From Winogradskyella algicola (lineage in GTDB: Bacteria > Bacteroidota > Bacteroidia > Flavobacteriales > Flavobacteriaceae), in contig NZ_SZQF01000002.1 of assembly GCF_005869935.1 (NCBI RefSeq), forward strand, positions 248,001 to 312,000: a stretch of 64,000 bases of DNA, written 5' to 3'. The translations under genes and the position numbers were made by a program. Numbering within the stretch: position 1 is the first letter of the stretch; each line of letters begins with the position of its first letter. A model generated the notes under the pieces. It had not been told where the DNA came from, ran no database searches, and saw only the letters and a list, made by a program, of their open reading frames with translations. Below are positions 34,627 through 44,723 of this stretch, piece after piece.

Positions 34627-35811
34627 ATGAACCAACTTTCAGATAGAATTAATAATCTATCGACTTCAGCAACCCTAGCTATGGCTGCAAAAGCCAGAGA
34701 ACTTAGAGCAGAGGGTAAAGACATTATTGGATTAAGTCTTGGTGAACCAGATTTTAACACGCCAGATTTTGTAAAAGAAGCTGCAATTAAAGCTGTGGAC
34801 GACAACTACAATAGTTACACACCTGTTGATGGCTATGTAGAACTTAAAGATGCGATTATTACAAAGTTTAAACGTGATAATGGGTTGGACTATTCAAGAT
34901 CTCAAATAGTAGTCTCTACTGGAGCCAAACAAGCTTTGTTTAACATAGCTTCCGTAATGCTTAATGATGGTGATGAAGTTATTTTACCATGCCCTTATTG
35001 GGTTAGCTATGCAGATATCGTAAAATTAAATGGTGGAGTTCCTGTTGAAGTAAAAACAGCGATAAGCAATGATTTTAAAATGACAGCTGATCAATTAAGA
35101 GCTGCCATTACTCCAAAAACAAAAATGATTTGGTACAGTTCACCTTGTAACCCAAGCGGTTCAGTTTATAGCAAAGATGAGCTTAGAGCCATTGCAGATG
35201 TTTTGCAGGATTTCCCTAATATTCATGTTGTTTCAGATGAAATCTATGAGCATATCAATTTTATTGGAGGTCATCATAGTATGGCTCAGTTTGATGATAT
35301 GTATGACAGAACAATCACTGTAAATGGTGTCTCTAAAGCCTTTGCTATGACAGGTTGGCGAATTGGTTATATTGGTGCACCAGAGTGGATTGCTAGAGCG
35401 TGCAATAAAATGCAAGGACAAGTCACTAGTGGAGCAAACTGTATTGCCCAGCGTGCGGTTATAGCTGCTTTAGAAGCAGATCCTTCTGAAATTCAATACA
35501 TGATTGACGAATTTAAAGAACGTCGTCAATTAATTTTAGGCTTACTTGATGATATTGAAGGTTTTAAAACCAATGAACCAGAAGGTGCTTTTTATGTATT
35601 CCCTAATGTGTCTTCCTATTTTGGAAAAACCATAAAAGGAAAAACCATAAACAACGCTACTGACATGTCTCTCTTCTTATTGGAAGAAGCTTTAGTAGCC
35701 ACAGTAACCGGTGAAGCTTTTGGTAATCCTGACTGCATACGTATTTCTTATGCTGCTTCACAAGAGCAAATTATCGAAGCAGTTAAAAGGATTAAAGAAG
35801 CATTAAGTTAA
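34627..35811 (+). CDS. Class I PLP-dependent aminotransferase (aspartate aminotransferase-like)
   Basis: This 394-residue aminotransferase of fold type I has the PLP lysine K237 in VSKAFAMTGWRIGY, the SSPCNPSG motif (about 171-178) and the SDEIYEHI strand with the PLP-binding Asp (203-210). The overall pattern is that of the I-gamma (AspAT/prephenate-type) subgroup common in bacteria. Substrate is probably aspartate or an aromatic amino acid. It is read 18 bp after the desaturase and closed by a terminator. Confidence 0.9.
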   Translation: MNQLSDRINNLSTSATLAMAAKARELRAEGKDIIGLSLGEPDFNTPDFVKEAAIKAVDDNYNSYTPVDGYVELKDAIITKFKRDNGLDYSRSQIVVSTGAKQALFNIASVMLNDGDEVILPCPYWVSYADIVKLNGGVPVEVKTAISNDFKMTADQLRAAITPKTKMIWYSSPCNPSGSVYSKDELRAIADVLQDFPNIHVVSDEIYEHINFIGGHHSMAQFDDMYDRTITVNGVSKAFAMTGWRIGYIGAPEWIARACNKMQGQVTSGANCIAQRAVIAALEADPSEIQYMIDEFKERRQLILGLLDDIEGFKTNEPEGAFYVFPNVSSYFGKTIKGKTINNATDMSLFLLEEALVATVTGEAFGNPDCIRISYAASQEQIIEAVKRIKEALS

Positions 35812-35836
35812 GCCTACCGATAACGTTTTAAAAAAA

Positions 35837-35873
35837 AGCTATAATTCTTAAAAGATGAATTATAGCTTTTTTT
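35837..35873 (+). terminator. Intrinsic terminator of the aminotransferase gene
   Basis: A perfect 11-bp stem agctataattc / gaattatagct with a 9-nt loop is followed by seven T. Confidence 0.85.
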
Positions 35874-35909
35874 ATGATGCCAATAGCATCCAAACCAAAG
35901 TTTTATTTT

Positions 35910-36179
35910 TTAATACGTTAAGAGTTCTACTATACCACCTCTTGAAGCAAGAAAAACAGCTACGAGAATAAAAAATAGAATTGCTGTTACCACCATTACT
36001 TTTGCCATTCTAAGCCTATGTTCCTCCTGCATGCGTCTAGCAATAATACTTAGTTCCTTGTTAGAAGCTTTCGGTAAGTTATACTCTGTTTTTCTGGTAT
36101 TTTTTTTACTACCTAGAGTATTTTTAAGTTTTTCTCTTTTAGAAAGCAAACTTAGATTATTTTTAATACTGGTTGACAT
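35910..36179 (-). CDS. Unknown small membrane protein
   Basis: The 89-residue protein has a basic, Ser/Lys/Asn-rich N-terminal half and one hydrophobic helix (VMVVTAILFFILVAVFLAS) near its C-terminus. The ATG at 36179 is preferred to that at 36194 because ggagg, a rare strong Shine-Dalgarno for this phylum, lies 4 bases before it. I do not recognise the family. It follows another small gene of similar design (36315-36563) on the same strand, 136 bp away. Confidence 0.6.
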   Translation of the reverse strand: MSTSIKNNLSLLSKREKLKNTLGSKKNTRKTEYNLPKASNKELSIIARRMQEEHRLRMAKVMVVTAILFFILVAVFLASRGGIVELLTY

Positions 36180-36314
36180 ATATCCTCCTGACATAACTTC
36201 TTACTTTTAAATTAAGGTACAGAGCATTAACATTATATCTATATACATGTTAATAGAGATAAAAGGCATTTTTAAAAATGCCAGTTAGAGTTCAGAAACT
36301 AGAGTGAATATATT

Positions 36315-36563
36315 TTAGAAAATAGCGATTAAAGCTATAACGAATACAGACAATTTTAATATAGCTGCAACGTGGTCTACTTTACGCAATTGTGAAGACT
36401 TAATACGCTGTCTAATTCCGAAAACAGATTTTGTTGTAGACTTGCTAAAGTTGTGCTTCACAATAGATTTGTAATTAGAATTTAACAAACCGTTTGTTGT
36501 GTAATGCGATACCGCAATGGGTTCTGGTACAGATTCTAATTCTTGATTTAATACTAATTCCAT
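36315..36563 (-). CDS. Unknown small protein with C-terminal membrane helix
   Basis: This 82-residue protein has a polar N-terminal part, a basic middle (IRQRIKSSQLRK) and a C-terminal helix (AAILKLSVFVIALIAIF). It resembles its downstream neighbour in layout but not clearly in sequence. No family is recognised. Such tail-anchored small proteins are often missed in annotation; the clean ATG and lack of competing frames support it. Confidence 0.55.
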   Translation of the reverse strand: MELVLNQELESVPEPIAVSHYTTNGLLNSNYKSIVKHNFSKSTTKSVFGIRQRIKSSQLRKVDHVAAILKLSVFVIALIAIF

Positions 36564-36727
36564 GATTGATAATTTTTAATTGGTTACGCAAATATGACGC
36601 AACAGAAATAAAAATGTTACAAGTAGTATCTCAACAACAGCTTGATTTAGAGCACATAAAACTCAAAAAACAATAGTAAAATTATAGGCTAGCTAAATTT
36701 TAAAAAAAATTAAAAATTTTTGAAATT

Positions 36728-38230
36728 TTATCTGTTTCTCCAGAAAAAAGGAGTCAAAATTATAAGCACTGTGAACAATTCTAATCGACCAATCAGCATT
36801 AAAAATGACGCCCACCATTTCCCTAAAGGTGGTAATGCAGCATAATTATTTACAGGTCCAAAATCACCGAGTGCAGGCCCTACGTTACCTAAGCTAGAGG
36901 CTGACAGACCAATGGCAGATTCAAAATCTATCTCAAACATGGAGAATCCTAACCCTCCAATAATAAAGGACAGCATATATAAAATAAAGAACCCTAAGAC
37001 ATTAAATACAATGTCTTTAGAAACTGATTTTGTATTATATCGTACAGGCAAAATAGCATTAGGATGTAATGAGCGTTTAAATTCTAAAAAACCATTTTTA
37101 ATTAAAATTAAATGACGTACAACCTTAACACCTCCAGAGGTACTACCTGCAGAACCTCCCAAGAACATTAACCCAAAGAAGAATACCGTTAAAAATGGTG
37201 TCCACATGGTATAATCTGCCGACACAAATCCTGTTGTTGTAACTACTGCTAATACCTGAAATAAAGCATGTCTAAAAGCACTTTCACCTTCACCTAAAAC
37301 CATTGGATGCGCAATGGTAGACTGAGACACATCTGCTCTAAAATAAATTAAAACCGCAGCGATAATGGTAAAAATCGATATGAATTTAAAATATAATTTA
37401 AACTCATCATCCTTAATAATTTTGGTAACATTACCTTTAAAAAGGTAGTAACTCAGTACAAAATTTGTACCAGCTAAAAACATAAAAAATATGATGATAT
37501 ATTGAATTGTTGGATTATCATTCCAATGTGCTATACTTGCATTTTTAGTTGAAAAACCTCCTGTGGATAATGTACTTAATGCATGGTTAATAGCATCAAA
37601 AAAAGACATGCCTGCTACTTGCAAAAGAATTGTCTCGGCAACAGTGTAACCAAAGTATATAAGCCATAAGCGTTTTGCAGTGTCTGTGATTCTTGGGTGT
37701 AATTTATCACCACCAGGTCCTGGTGCCTCAGCTGCAAAAAGCTGCATACCACCTACTCCTAATAACGGTAAAATGGCAATAGCAAGTACAATGATTCCCA
37801 TACCACCTATCCAATGGGTCATACTTCTCCAAAACAAAACACCTTCAGGAAGTATTTCTATATCATTAAGTATACTGGCACCAGTTGTCGTGTAGCCAGA
37901 CATGGTTTCAAAAAACGCTTCAGTAAATGTAGGAATGGATTCTGTTGCCATGTAAGGCAATGTACCTGTTAGCGACATTACAATCCAACCAAAGGCTACA
38001 ACAATATAACCTTCGCGTTTGTTCATCTCTTTACTGTGATTTTTTGTGCCATACATGGCGACACCACCTATGAGCAAAGTAGATAAACTAGCTAAAAATA
38101 AATTTAAGGTTACACCATCTTTGTATATTAGACTGATAAGCGTGGCCAACATCATAAAACCACCATTGAAAAGCAATAGCAATCCAAAAAAATGGAAAAT
38201 GATTTTATAATTTAGTCGAATTCTAGACAT
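36728..38230 (-). CDS. trkH: Trk-type potassium transporter, membrane subunit TrkH
   Basis: This 500-residue polytopic protein is the ion-conducting subunit of a potassium uptake system. Four selectivity-loop-like repeats are visible, among them GYTTTGASIL (near 112), TLSTGGFSTKN (near 220), VVTTTGFVSADY (near 330) and SASSLGNVGPALG (near 455). It begins 8 bp after the stop of trkA in the same direction, so the two form an operon. An NAD-binding TrkA partner is expected to gate it. Confidence 0.93.
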   Translation of the reverse strand: MSRIRLNYKIIFHFFGLLLLFNGGFMMLATLISLIYKDGVTLNLFLASLSTLLIGGVAMYGTKNHSKEMNKREGYIVVAFGWIVMSLTGTLPYMATESIPTFTEAFFETMSGYTTTGASILNDIEILPEGVLFWRSMTHWIGGMGIIVLAIAILPLLGVGGMQLFAAEAPGPGGDKLHPRITDTAKRLWLIYFGYTVAETILLQVAGMSFFDAINHALSTLSTGGFSTKNASIAHWNDNPTIQYIIIFFMFLAGTNFVLSYYLFKGNVTKIIKDDEFKLYFKFISIFTIIAAVLIYFRADVSQSTIAHPMVLGEGESAFRHALFQVLAVVTTTGFVSADYTMWTPFLTVFFFGLMFLGGSAGSTSGGVKVVRHLILIKNGFLEFKRSLHPNAILPVRYNTKSVSKDIVFNVLGFFILYMLSFIIGGLGFSMFEIDFESAIGLSASSLGNVGPALGDFGPVNNYAALPPLGKWWASFLMLIGRLELFTVLIILTPFFWRNR

Positions 38231-38238
38231 AATACTAA

Positions 38239-39588
38239 TTACGAGAAAAAGGCCTCTACTTCAGAAATAGAACGTGGCAAACAACAGACTACAACTCTAT
38301 CTCCAGCCTCAATTTTAAAGCTTCCCAAAGGAATCATACCTTCTCCATCTCTAATAACACCGCCGAAGATAGCCGATCTTGGAAAATTTAAATCCTTAAT
38401 AAGTCTATTTGTAATTTTAGAATTAGGCTTCACCACAAATTCTAACAATTCTGCATTCATATTAGTAAGCTTGGTCATGGCTACAACCTCACCCTTTCTT
38501 ATGTACCTAAATATGTTGTTTGCCGCAAGTAATTTTTTATTGATGAGGGTATCTATACCTATAGATTGAGATAGCTGGTAATAGTCCATATTTTCAACCA
38601 AGGCAATTGTTTTTCTTACCCCTTTTGACTTTGCTAATAAACACGACATGATATTAGTTTCAGAATTACCAGTTACTGAGATAAAAGCATCCATGTCGTT
38701 AATATTTTCCTCATCTAAAATCTCAACGTTTCTTCCGTCTCCACATATAATTAAAGCGTTAGGCAGTCTATCTGCTAAATCTTCAGCAAGCGGCTTTTTA
38801 CTTTCTACAAGTTTTACTTTAAACTTGCTTTTGCAAAGGTCTCTTGCAGTTTTGTAACCGATTTTACTTCCGCCGAGAATCATTACATTCTTAATCTCAG
38901 ACTTAACCTTACCTGAAAGTTCAAATAATTCGGCGTCACCACCTGCAGAAGTCATAAATACTACTTTATCTCCTTCTTTAAATTGTGTATCACCACGTGG
39001 AATAATAGTATATTGAGTTCCGTATCGTTGAATTGCAATTGGAATAAAATGCAATTCTGAATAAAGTTCTGCCGCTTCCTTTACCGTCTTACCAACAAAC
39101 TTTGCAGTTCTAGAAAGTCTTAAACCCAACATTGTTAATGCACCTCCTTCAAACTCATAAGTATCGTTAAAACCGTACTGATTTAATAAAAGTTCAATTT
39201 CTGATGCTGCTAGAGACTCTGGTGAAATCAACTCGTCTATGCCAAATTGAGAAAACCCAATAGTTTCCTTTTCATCAATAAATTCTGTATTGGATATTCG
39301 TGCAATTGTACGCTGAGCGCCTAATTGTTTTGCTAGCACACATGCTGTAATATTTGTAGTTTCAGACGATGTAACTGCTATAAATAGTTCTACCGAATCT
39401 ATACGCGCTTCTCTTAAAATAGCAATAGATGTGGCGTCTCCTTTAATGGTTTTTATATCCAGATGCTCACCTGCATAGGTCAGGTTATCCTTTTTTGTAT
39501 CTATAAGTGTTATCTCTTGCGACTCGTAGGATAGTAATTTTGCCAAATGAAATCCTACCTCTCCTGCACCTGCGATAATTATTTTCAT
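38239..39588 (-). CDS. trkA: Trk system NAD-binding regulatory subunit TrkA
   Basis: The 449-residue cytosolic protein has two tandem RCK modules. Each starts with a Rossmann motif: GAGEVGFHLAKLL (residues 6-18) and GGSKIGYKTARDL (about 237-249), followed by TrkA-C domains. It binds NAD(H) or nucleotides and controls TrkH. It is the first gene of the pair, upstream of trkH, and is divergent from ubiE. Confidence 0.95.
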   Translation of the reverse strand: MKIIIAGAGEVGFHLAKLLSYESQEITLIDTKKDNLTYAGEHLDIKTIKGDATSIAILREARIDSVELFIAVTSSETTNITACVLAKQLGAQRTIARISNTEFIDEKETIGFSQFGIDELISPESLAASEIELLLNQYGFNDTYEFEGGALTMLGLRLSRTAKFVGKTVKEAAELYSELHFIPIAIQRYGTQYTIIPRGDTQFKEGDKVVFMTSAGGDAELFELSGKVKSEIKNVMILGGSKIGYKTARDLCKSKFKVKLVESKKPLAEDLADRLPNALIICGDGRNVEILDEENINDMDAFISVTGNSETNIMSCLLAKSKGVRKTIALVENMDYYQLSQSIGIDTLINKKLLAANNIFRYIRKGEVVAMTKLTNMNAELLEFVVKPNSKITNRLIKDLNFPRSAIFGGVIRDGEGMIPLGSFKIEAGDRVVVCCLPRSISEVEAFFS

Positions 39589-39748
39589 CTATGTTTTTAT
39601 TCAAAATAAACATACAAATATAGTAAGAAGTAATAAGTTAATACGTTTCAAAGCTTTAAACTTAACACCTATGGCTAACTATTAACATTTAAAGAAATAT
39701 TTCATTTGTGAATTATGGATTGTGAATTTTCAAACAAAAAATTTCACG

Positions 39749-39756
39749 TATTTTTG
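39749..39756 (+). promoter_or_regulatory. Probable -7 box of ubiE-porT
   Basis: TATTTTTG matches TAnnTTTG and lies 13 bp before the ATG at 39770, leaving a very short leader. This supports the later ATG as the start of ubiE. Confidence 0.45.
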
Positions 39757-39769
39757 CAAAAAAATTTTA

Positions 39770-40501
39770 ATGGCCGAAAAAGTTAAACCATACAAAAACA
39801 GTAACGCTTCTAAAAAAGAACAGGTTACCGAAATGTTTGATACCATTTCTAATGAATACGATGGACTGAATCGTGTTATTTCCTTTGGTATTGACGTAAA
39901 ATGGCGAAATAAAGTCGTTAAAATTGTTAGCCAAAAACAGCCAGAAAATATTTTAGATATTGCCACTGGCACAGGTGATTTAGCCATTAACCTTGCCTCA
40001 ACCAATGCTAAAGAAATTATTGGTTTAGATATTAGCAATGGTATGCTTGAAGTGGGCAGAAAAAAAATAGTTACAAAAAAATTAGAGAATATTATCTCGA
40101 TGGTAATTGGAGACTCTGAGAATTTACCTTTTGGTGACAATACCTTTGACGCCATAACGGTTGCTTTTGGTATAAGAAATTTTGAAAATCTAGAAAAGGG
40201 ACTTTCAGAGATATTAAGAGTGTTAAAGCCTAACGGAATTTTTGTTATTTTAGAAACTTCGGTACCAACAAATCCAATTTATAAATTTGGGTATAATATC
40301 TACTCTAAATTTATATTACCAACTATTGGAAAATTATTTTCAAAAGACAAAATAGCTTATAACTATTTAAGCGAATCAGCTTCGGTTTTTCCTTATGGTG
40401 AGGAACTAAACAATATTTTGAGAAAAATTGGGTTTATTAATGTCGAAGATAAACCACAAACCATGGGTGTGGCAACAATATATACAGCATCTAAAGCATA
40501 G
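39770..40501 (+). CDS. ubiE: Demethylmenaquinone methyltransferase
   Basis: This SAM-dependent enzyme carries out the C-methylation that finishes menaquinone. The start MAEKVKPYK at 39770 is preferred over an earlier frame opening at 39722. The 243-residue protein has the UbiE signature [18 protein letters not shown], motif [14 protein letters not shown] and [20 protein letters not shown]. It is followed after 2 bp by porT, a pairing also found in other flavobacteria as I recall. Confidence 0.95.
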   Translation: MAEKVKPYKNSNASKKEQVTEMFDTISNEYDGLNRVISFGIDVKWRNKVVKIVSQKQPENILDIATGTGDLAINLASTNAKEIIGLDISNGMLEVGRKKIVTKKLENIISMVIGDSENLPFGDNTFDAITVAFGIRNFENLEKGLSEILRVLKPNGIFVILETSVPTNPIYKFGYNIYSKFILPTIGKLFSKDKIAYNYLSESASVFPYGEELNNILRKIGFINVEDKPQTMGVATIYTASKA

Positions 40502-40503
40502 TT

Positions 40504-41220
40504 ATGAAGAAAATCCTAGTTTTCTTAACATTTATAATGGCATCTCAATTAGCAACTGCACAATTATTTACCAAGGAAAAGGTTGCTAATAATATTGACA
40601 ATTTGGACCAAAAGTTTTTGTCTTGGGGCTATTTCTTAGGGTTTAATCAATACGATTTTAAGTTTGAGTATGAACAAAATCTTGATGATATCTTAGTTGA
40701 CAATACGTTTGGGTTTCATCTTGGTCTTATTGGAGACATGCGTATTAATAACTATATGAATTTGAGATTAGAGCCTGGTGTTTTCTTTACTACCAGAAAT
40801 TTAATGTATAACCAAAGTTATTTTGAGGGCACCGATTTTAACGACTCTGACTTATTACGAGAAGTAAAATCTACTTACATTCATATTCCTTTACTATTAA
40901 AGGTTTCTACAAAACGGATTAATAATTTTAAGCCCTTTATAGTTGGTGGTTTTTCAACAGCATTAAATCTCTCTAGTAACCAAGACAATCCTGACGACAA
41001 TAGTGCTGGTGAGTTTAGAATGAAAAAAAACATGTATTTCTACGAAATTGGTTTTGGAATAGACTTATACCTGCTTTACTTTAAGTTTACCCCTTCAATT
41101 CGTGGTGTTTTTGCTATAAATGATGAAATTGTAAGAGATGCCGACCCAAATAGTCCTTGGACCGGTAATGTTGCTAAAATGCAAACTAGGGGTATTTTTA
41201 TAAACTTTACATTTCAATAG
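40504..41220 (+). CDS. porT: Type IX secretion system protein PorT
   Basis: PorT is an outer-membrane beta-barrel protein required for type IX secretion and gliding. The 238-residue protein has a signal peptide ending in QLATA-QL, and a body of alternating strands with the family stretch FLSWGYFLGFNQYDFKFEYE near residue 40. It ends in FINFTFQ, a typical barrel end. It follows ubiE by 2 bp. Its last 14 bases overlap the end of the convergent RNA methyltransferase gene. Confidence 0.9.
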   Translation: MKKILVFLTFIMASQLATAQLFTKEKVANNIDNLDQKFLSWGYFLGFNQYDFKFEYEQNLDDILVDNTFGFHLGLIGDMRINNYMNLRLEPGVFFTTRNLMYNQSYFEGTDFNDSDLLREVKSTYIHIPLLLKVSTKRINNFKPFIVGGFSTALNLSSNQDNPDDNSAGEFRMKKNMYFYEIGFGIDLYLLYFKFTPSIRGVFAINDEIVRDADPNSPWTGNVAKMQTRGIFINFTFQ

Positions 41221-41941
41221 TTCTCCTTCTAAATTCACTTAATGCAATAGCTGTTGCATTAGCTACATTTAGGCTCTCCGTGTCTTTGCCTTTTCCAAAT
41301 TGAGGAATTGTAAGGCGTCTATTTACTAATGTTGTGATTGCATCTGAAATACCATTGGCTTCATTACCTAAAACAATAATACCTTCATTTGGCAAATCTG
41401 CACTATAAATGTTCTCGCCATCCATATAGGTGCCATAAACTTCACCTTTATAGTTTGTCATAAATTTTGAAAGGTCCTTATATACAATATTGACTCTCGT
41501 TAGAGAACCCATTGTAGCTTGTACTACTTTAGAATTGTAACAATCTACGGTATTAAGACTGCAAACCAAATCCGTTACGCCATACCAGTCACAAAGTCTA
41601 ATAATTGTCCCTAAATTCCCTGGGTCTCTTACATCATCTAAGGCTACAATCAATCCATCTAGATTTACACTTTTTGATTTCGGTATCTCAAAAACTGCCA
41701 ATGCAGTATTTGGGTTTTTTAAAGCTGATATTTTACGTAGTTCATTTTCAGAAATCTCTACAATCTGGTGTTCTGGAGCGCTAAAAATTTGCTTGGTGGC
41801 ATATAATTTATGAAGTTTAAAATCAGAATCAAGAAATTCGGTAATGCCTTTTATACCCTCAACAGTAAAGAGACCTAACTGTTGCCTGTGTTTTTTTTGA
41901 TTTAAACTTTTAATTAACTTTATGTCTTGCTTTGTAACCAT
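41207..41941 (-). CDS. TrmH/SpoU-family RNA 2'-O-methyltransferase
   Basis: This 244-residue SPOUT enzyme has the substrate-binding N-terminal domain (KLIKSLNQKKHRQQLGLFTVEG) and the three knot motifs: ALDDVRDPGNLGTIIRLCDW (about 91-110), VLGNEANGIS (about 191-200) and IPQFGKGKDTESLNVANATAI (about 212-232). It methylates ribose in rRNA or tRNA; the exact site cannot be read from sequence. The gene overlaps porT tail to tail by 14 bp. Confidence 0.92.
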   Translation of the reverse strand: MVTKQDIKLIKSLNQKKHRQQLGLFTVEGIKGITEFLDSDFKLHKLYATKQIFSAPEHQIVEISENELRKISALKNPNTALAVFEIPKSKSVNLDGLIVALDDVRDPGNLGTIIRLCDWYGVTDLVCSLNTVDCYNSKVVQATMGSLTRVNIVYKDLSKFMTNYKGEVYGTYMDGENIYSADLPNEGIIVLGNEANGISDAITTLVNRRLTIPQFGKGKDTESLNVANATAIALSEFRRRTIEM

Positions 41942-42082
41942 TAAAATGTATTTACTTTTGTTGTGGTTAATTACAAAGTAAACCTTTTTTGGACTAATTT
42001 TTGTTTATAGCAACCAATATCAAAAAACATACATCAAATAAACTTGCAAATTCAAAACTCTATACTTGCTAAATTTCCTAGA

Positions 42083-44608
42083 ATGCTCAAGGGTATTTTG
42101 ATGTTGGTTTTTATTACATTTTTAAATTCTTGTGATGTTGTAAAACGTGTAAAATCTAATGAACATTTAATTACCAAAAACACCATCATTGTAGATGATA
42201 AGATTAATAACGAAGAACGCGTCAACAACATCATTACTCAGAAAACCAATTCTGGTATGAATAGTCTACTGGGTTTTCCTTTAAAACTTCATGTTTATAA
42301 TTTAGCAAGACCTAATATAGACTCTATACTACAAGCAAAAGTATTTAGTGACTCTTCTAAGGTACGTTGGAAAACTAAATTATTATCTAAAAAACAATTT
42401 GATAAAGAAATAGAGGCTAGGAAAAACTTTAATAGCTGGCTAAAACGTACTGGTGAAAAGCCTACCATTTATGATGAAGATAAAACATTAAAAACTGTAA
42501 ATAACCTCAGAAAATATTATTACAGTAAAGGTTGGTTTGATAATGAGGTGATTTTTGAAGTTGACAAGGACAGTAACAAAAGAGCTGAAGTTACCTACAA
42601 AGTCACTAAAAATGAACCCTACTTTTTAGACTCTTTAAAACCAGTTATTAGTAGTCCATCAATAGATTCCCTTTATCCTAAATTTATTAGAAAAACGCTT
42701 CTAAAGAAAGGAGAACAATACGATGAACAAAATTTTGAAAATGAGCGCGAGCGCATCAACACCTATTTGAGAAATGCTGGTTTCTACTATTTTGGTCAGG
42801 ACTACATTAGGTTTGAGACAGATACTATAGATACTAACCACAAGGTTAATACAGACATTATAATAGCAAACAGAACTGTAAGGACCGAAGATTCTTCTAG
42901 GGTTGAACCTTTCAAAATTTTTAAAATAAAAGAAGTTAACATATTTACAGACGATAATTTTGATAATCGCTTCAAAACAATTTCTGATACAACAATCTAC
43001 AAGGACTACAATTTATTCAGCAAAGAAAAACTTAGATTTAGGCCTCAGGCATTAACCGATGCTGTTTTTATAAATAAAGGTGATACTTATACAGACTTAG
43101 CACGTAGCAGATCTTTGCGCTACCTTAATGATTTACAAATGTTTAGATATCCAAGTATTGAATACATAGAAAACACCGAGGATACCACATTAACTGCAAA
43201 TATATATCTAGAACCAAAGAAAAAATACGCGCTAAGTTTAGACTTAGATGTCTCTCAAAGCAATATACAGACCATTGGTTTTTCTGTAACTCCTGGTTTA
43301 AAAATTAGAAATATTTTTAGAGGAGCAGAAACTTTAGAAATTAGTGGCATTGCAGCCATTGGTGCTTCAAGAGATGGTAGTGAAGATGATGATGCCTTTT
43401 TTGATATAAATGAATTTGGTGGTAATATTAGGTTAACAATTCCAAGATTATTTACACCATTCAACACAGATAGTATTATCCCAAAATACATGTCGCCTAG
43501 TACAGCAATTAACCTTTCTACAACGAGTCAACAGAATATTGGATTAGATAAGCAAACCTTATCCGGACTTTTAAGCTATAATTGGTCACCATCACGAACA
43601 GTTTCAAATACACTAGAACTCTTTAATGTTCAGTTTGTAAAAAACCTAAATACAAACAATTACTTTGGAGTTTACATAAATTCTTTTAGCAGACTTAATA
43701 CTATTGCTAGAAACATTGGCTATATAGCTTCAGAAGAAAATCTATCCATTCCAAATGGAGCCAATCAATTTATTGATGACGTACTCAACGGAAATACAAG
43801 TTTATCATCTAACGACGATGATTTTATAACAGTAAATAATATTGAAGAACGAAAACAAAGACTTACAGAAAACAACCTTATTTTTTCAACTAGTTTCGAT
43901 TATAAAAAAGATAAACGCACAAGTATCTTTGACAATGACTTTTCTATTTTTAAATGGCGCGTTGAGCTAGCCGGTAATTTACTATCTAACCTATCTGAAA
44001 TATTTGGTGCGCCAAAAAACAGCGATGGAGATTATGAGGTATTTGGTGTAGCTTTTTCTCAGTATTTTAAAACTGAAGTTGACTATGTAAAATATTTCGA
44101 CTTAGGTAAAAACAATGTTTTTGCATTCAGAAGTTATGCTGGCATAGCCATACCTTACGGCAACTCTAACAGTATTCCTTTTGCTGAAAGTTTCTTTGCT
44201 GGTGGACCTAATGACAATAGAGCTTGGACAGCTTATAATCTTGGACCAGGAAGCTCTAGCTCAACTAATGAATTTAACGAGGCTAACTTTAAAATTCACT
44301 TAAGCGCAGAACAACGTTTCGGACTTTTCGGAGATTTAAGAGGCGCACTCTTCGTTGACGCAGGAAACATATGGAATGTTTTGGACAATGTTGAAGATGA
44401 TAGAGCGACCTTTACTGATTTTAATTCGCTCGAAGATATAGCTGTTGGTTCTGGTTTTGGCCTTCGTTATGATTTCGGTTTTTTTGTACTTCGGTTCGAT
44501 ACTGGTTTTAAAACCTACGACCCTTCGCAACCAGAAGGTAGTCGTTGGTTTAGAAACTATAACTTTCGAAACGCTGTTTACAATATTGGTATAAATTATC
44601 CTTTCTAA
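42083..44608 (+). CDS. tamL: TamL: lipoprotein TamA/BamA-like outer-membrane assembly factor
   Basis: The ATG at 42083 gives an 841-residue protein whose first 18 residues (MLKGILMLVFITFLNSC) are a lipoprotein signal; the TTG at 42044 would put an unlikely polar stretch before it. POTRA-like repeats fill residues 20-380 and a 16-stranded barrel fills the rest, ending in GINYPF with the C-terminal Phe recognised by the Bam complex. Omp85 proteins with a lipid anchor are the Bacteroidota form of TamA, called TamL, which works with TamB in the outer membrane. FAESFFAGGPNDNRAW is the Omp85 loop-6 type region (VRGF/Y equivalent). It is divergent from the SpoU gene. Confidence 0.88.
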   Translation: MLKGILMLVFITFLNSCDVVKRVKSNEHLITKNTIIVDDKINNEERVNNIITQKTNSGMNSLLGFPLKLHVYNLARPNIDSILQAKVFSDSSKVRWKTKLLSKKQFDKEIEARKNFNSWLKRTGEKPTIYDEDKTLKTVNNLRKYYYSKGWFDNEVIFEVDKDSNKRAEVTYKVTKNEPYFLDSLKPVISSPSIDSLYPKFIRKTLLKKGEQYDEQNFENERERINTYLRNAGFYYFGQDYIRFETDTIDTNHKVNTDIIIANRTVRTEDSSRVEPFKIFKIKEVNIFTDDNFDNRFKTISDTTIYKDYNLFSKEKLRFRPQALTDAVFINKGDTYTDLARSRSLRYLNDLQMFRYPSIEYIENTEDTTLTANIYLEPKKKYALSLDLDVSQSNIQTIGFSVTPGLKIRNIFRGAETLEISGIAAIGASRDGSEDDDAFFDINEFGGNIRLTIPRLFTPFNTDSIIPKYMSPSTAINLSTTSQQNIGLDKQTLSGLLSYNWSPSRTVSNTLELFNVQFVKNLNTNNYFGVYINSFSRLNTIARNIGYIASEENLSIPNGANQFIDDVLNGNTSLSSNDDDFITVNNIEERKQRLTENNLIFSTSFDYKKDKRTSIFDNDFSIFKWRVELAGNLLSNLSEIFGAPKNSDGDYEVFGVAFSQYFKTEVDYVKYFDLGKNNVFAFRSYAGIAIPYGNSNSIPFAESFFAGGPNDNRAWTAYNLGPGSSSSTNEFNEANFKIHLSAEQRFGLFGDLRGALFVDAGNIWNVLDNVEDDRATFTDFNSLEDIAVGSGFGLRYDFGFFVLRFDTGFKTYDPSQPEGSRWFRNYNFRNAVYNIGINYPF

Positions 44609-44690
44609 CAGCATTAATTCATCTACATCGTTTTCGATATTTTATAGTTATTATTCTAATCATCTAGATCAAAAAATGGCTAAAATTCCG

Positions 44691-44698
44691 TATTTTTG
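44691..44698 (+). promoter_or_regulatory. Probable -7 box of fbaA
   Basis: TATTTTTG matches TAnnTTTG and lies 25 bp before the fbaA start codon. No TTG lies at the expected distance upstream. Confidence 0.45.
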
Positions 44699-44723
44699 AT
44701 ATCTAATTTTCAATCATATAATA

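Noticed and set aside
42044..42082. TTG start for tamL
   Set aside because: It would add 13 residues before a clean lipoprotein signal; the ATG at 42083 gives the expected signal at once.
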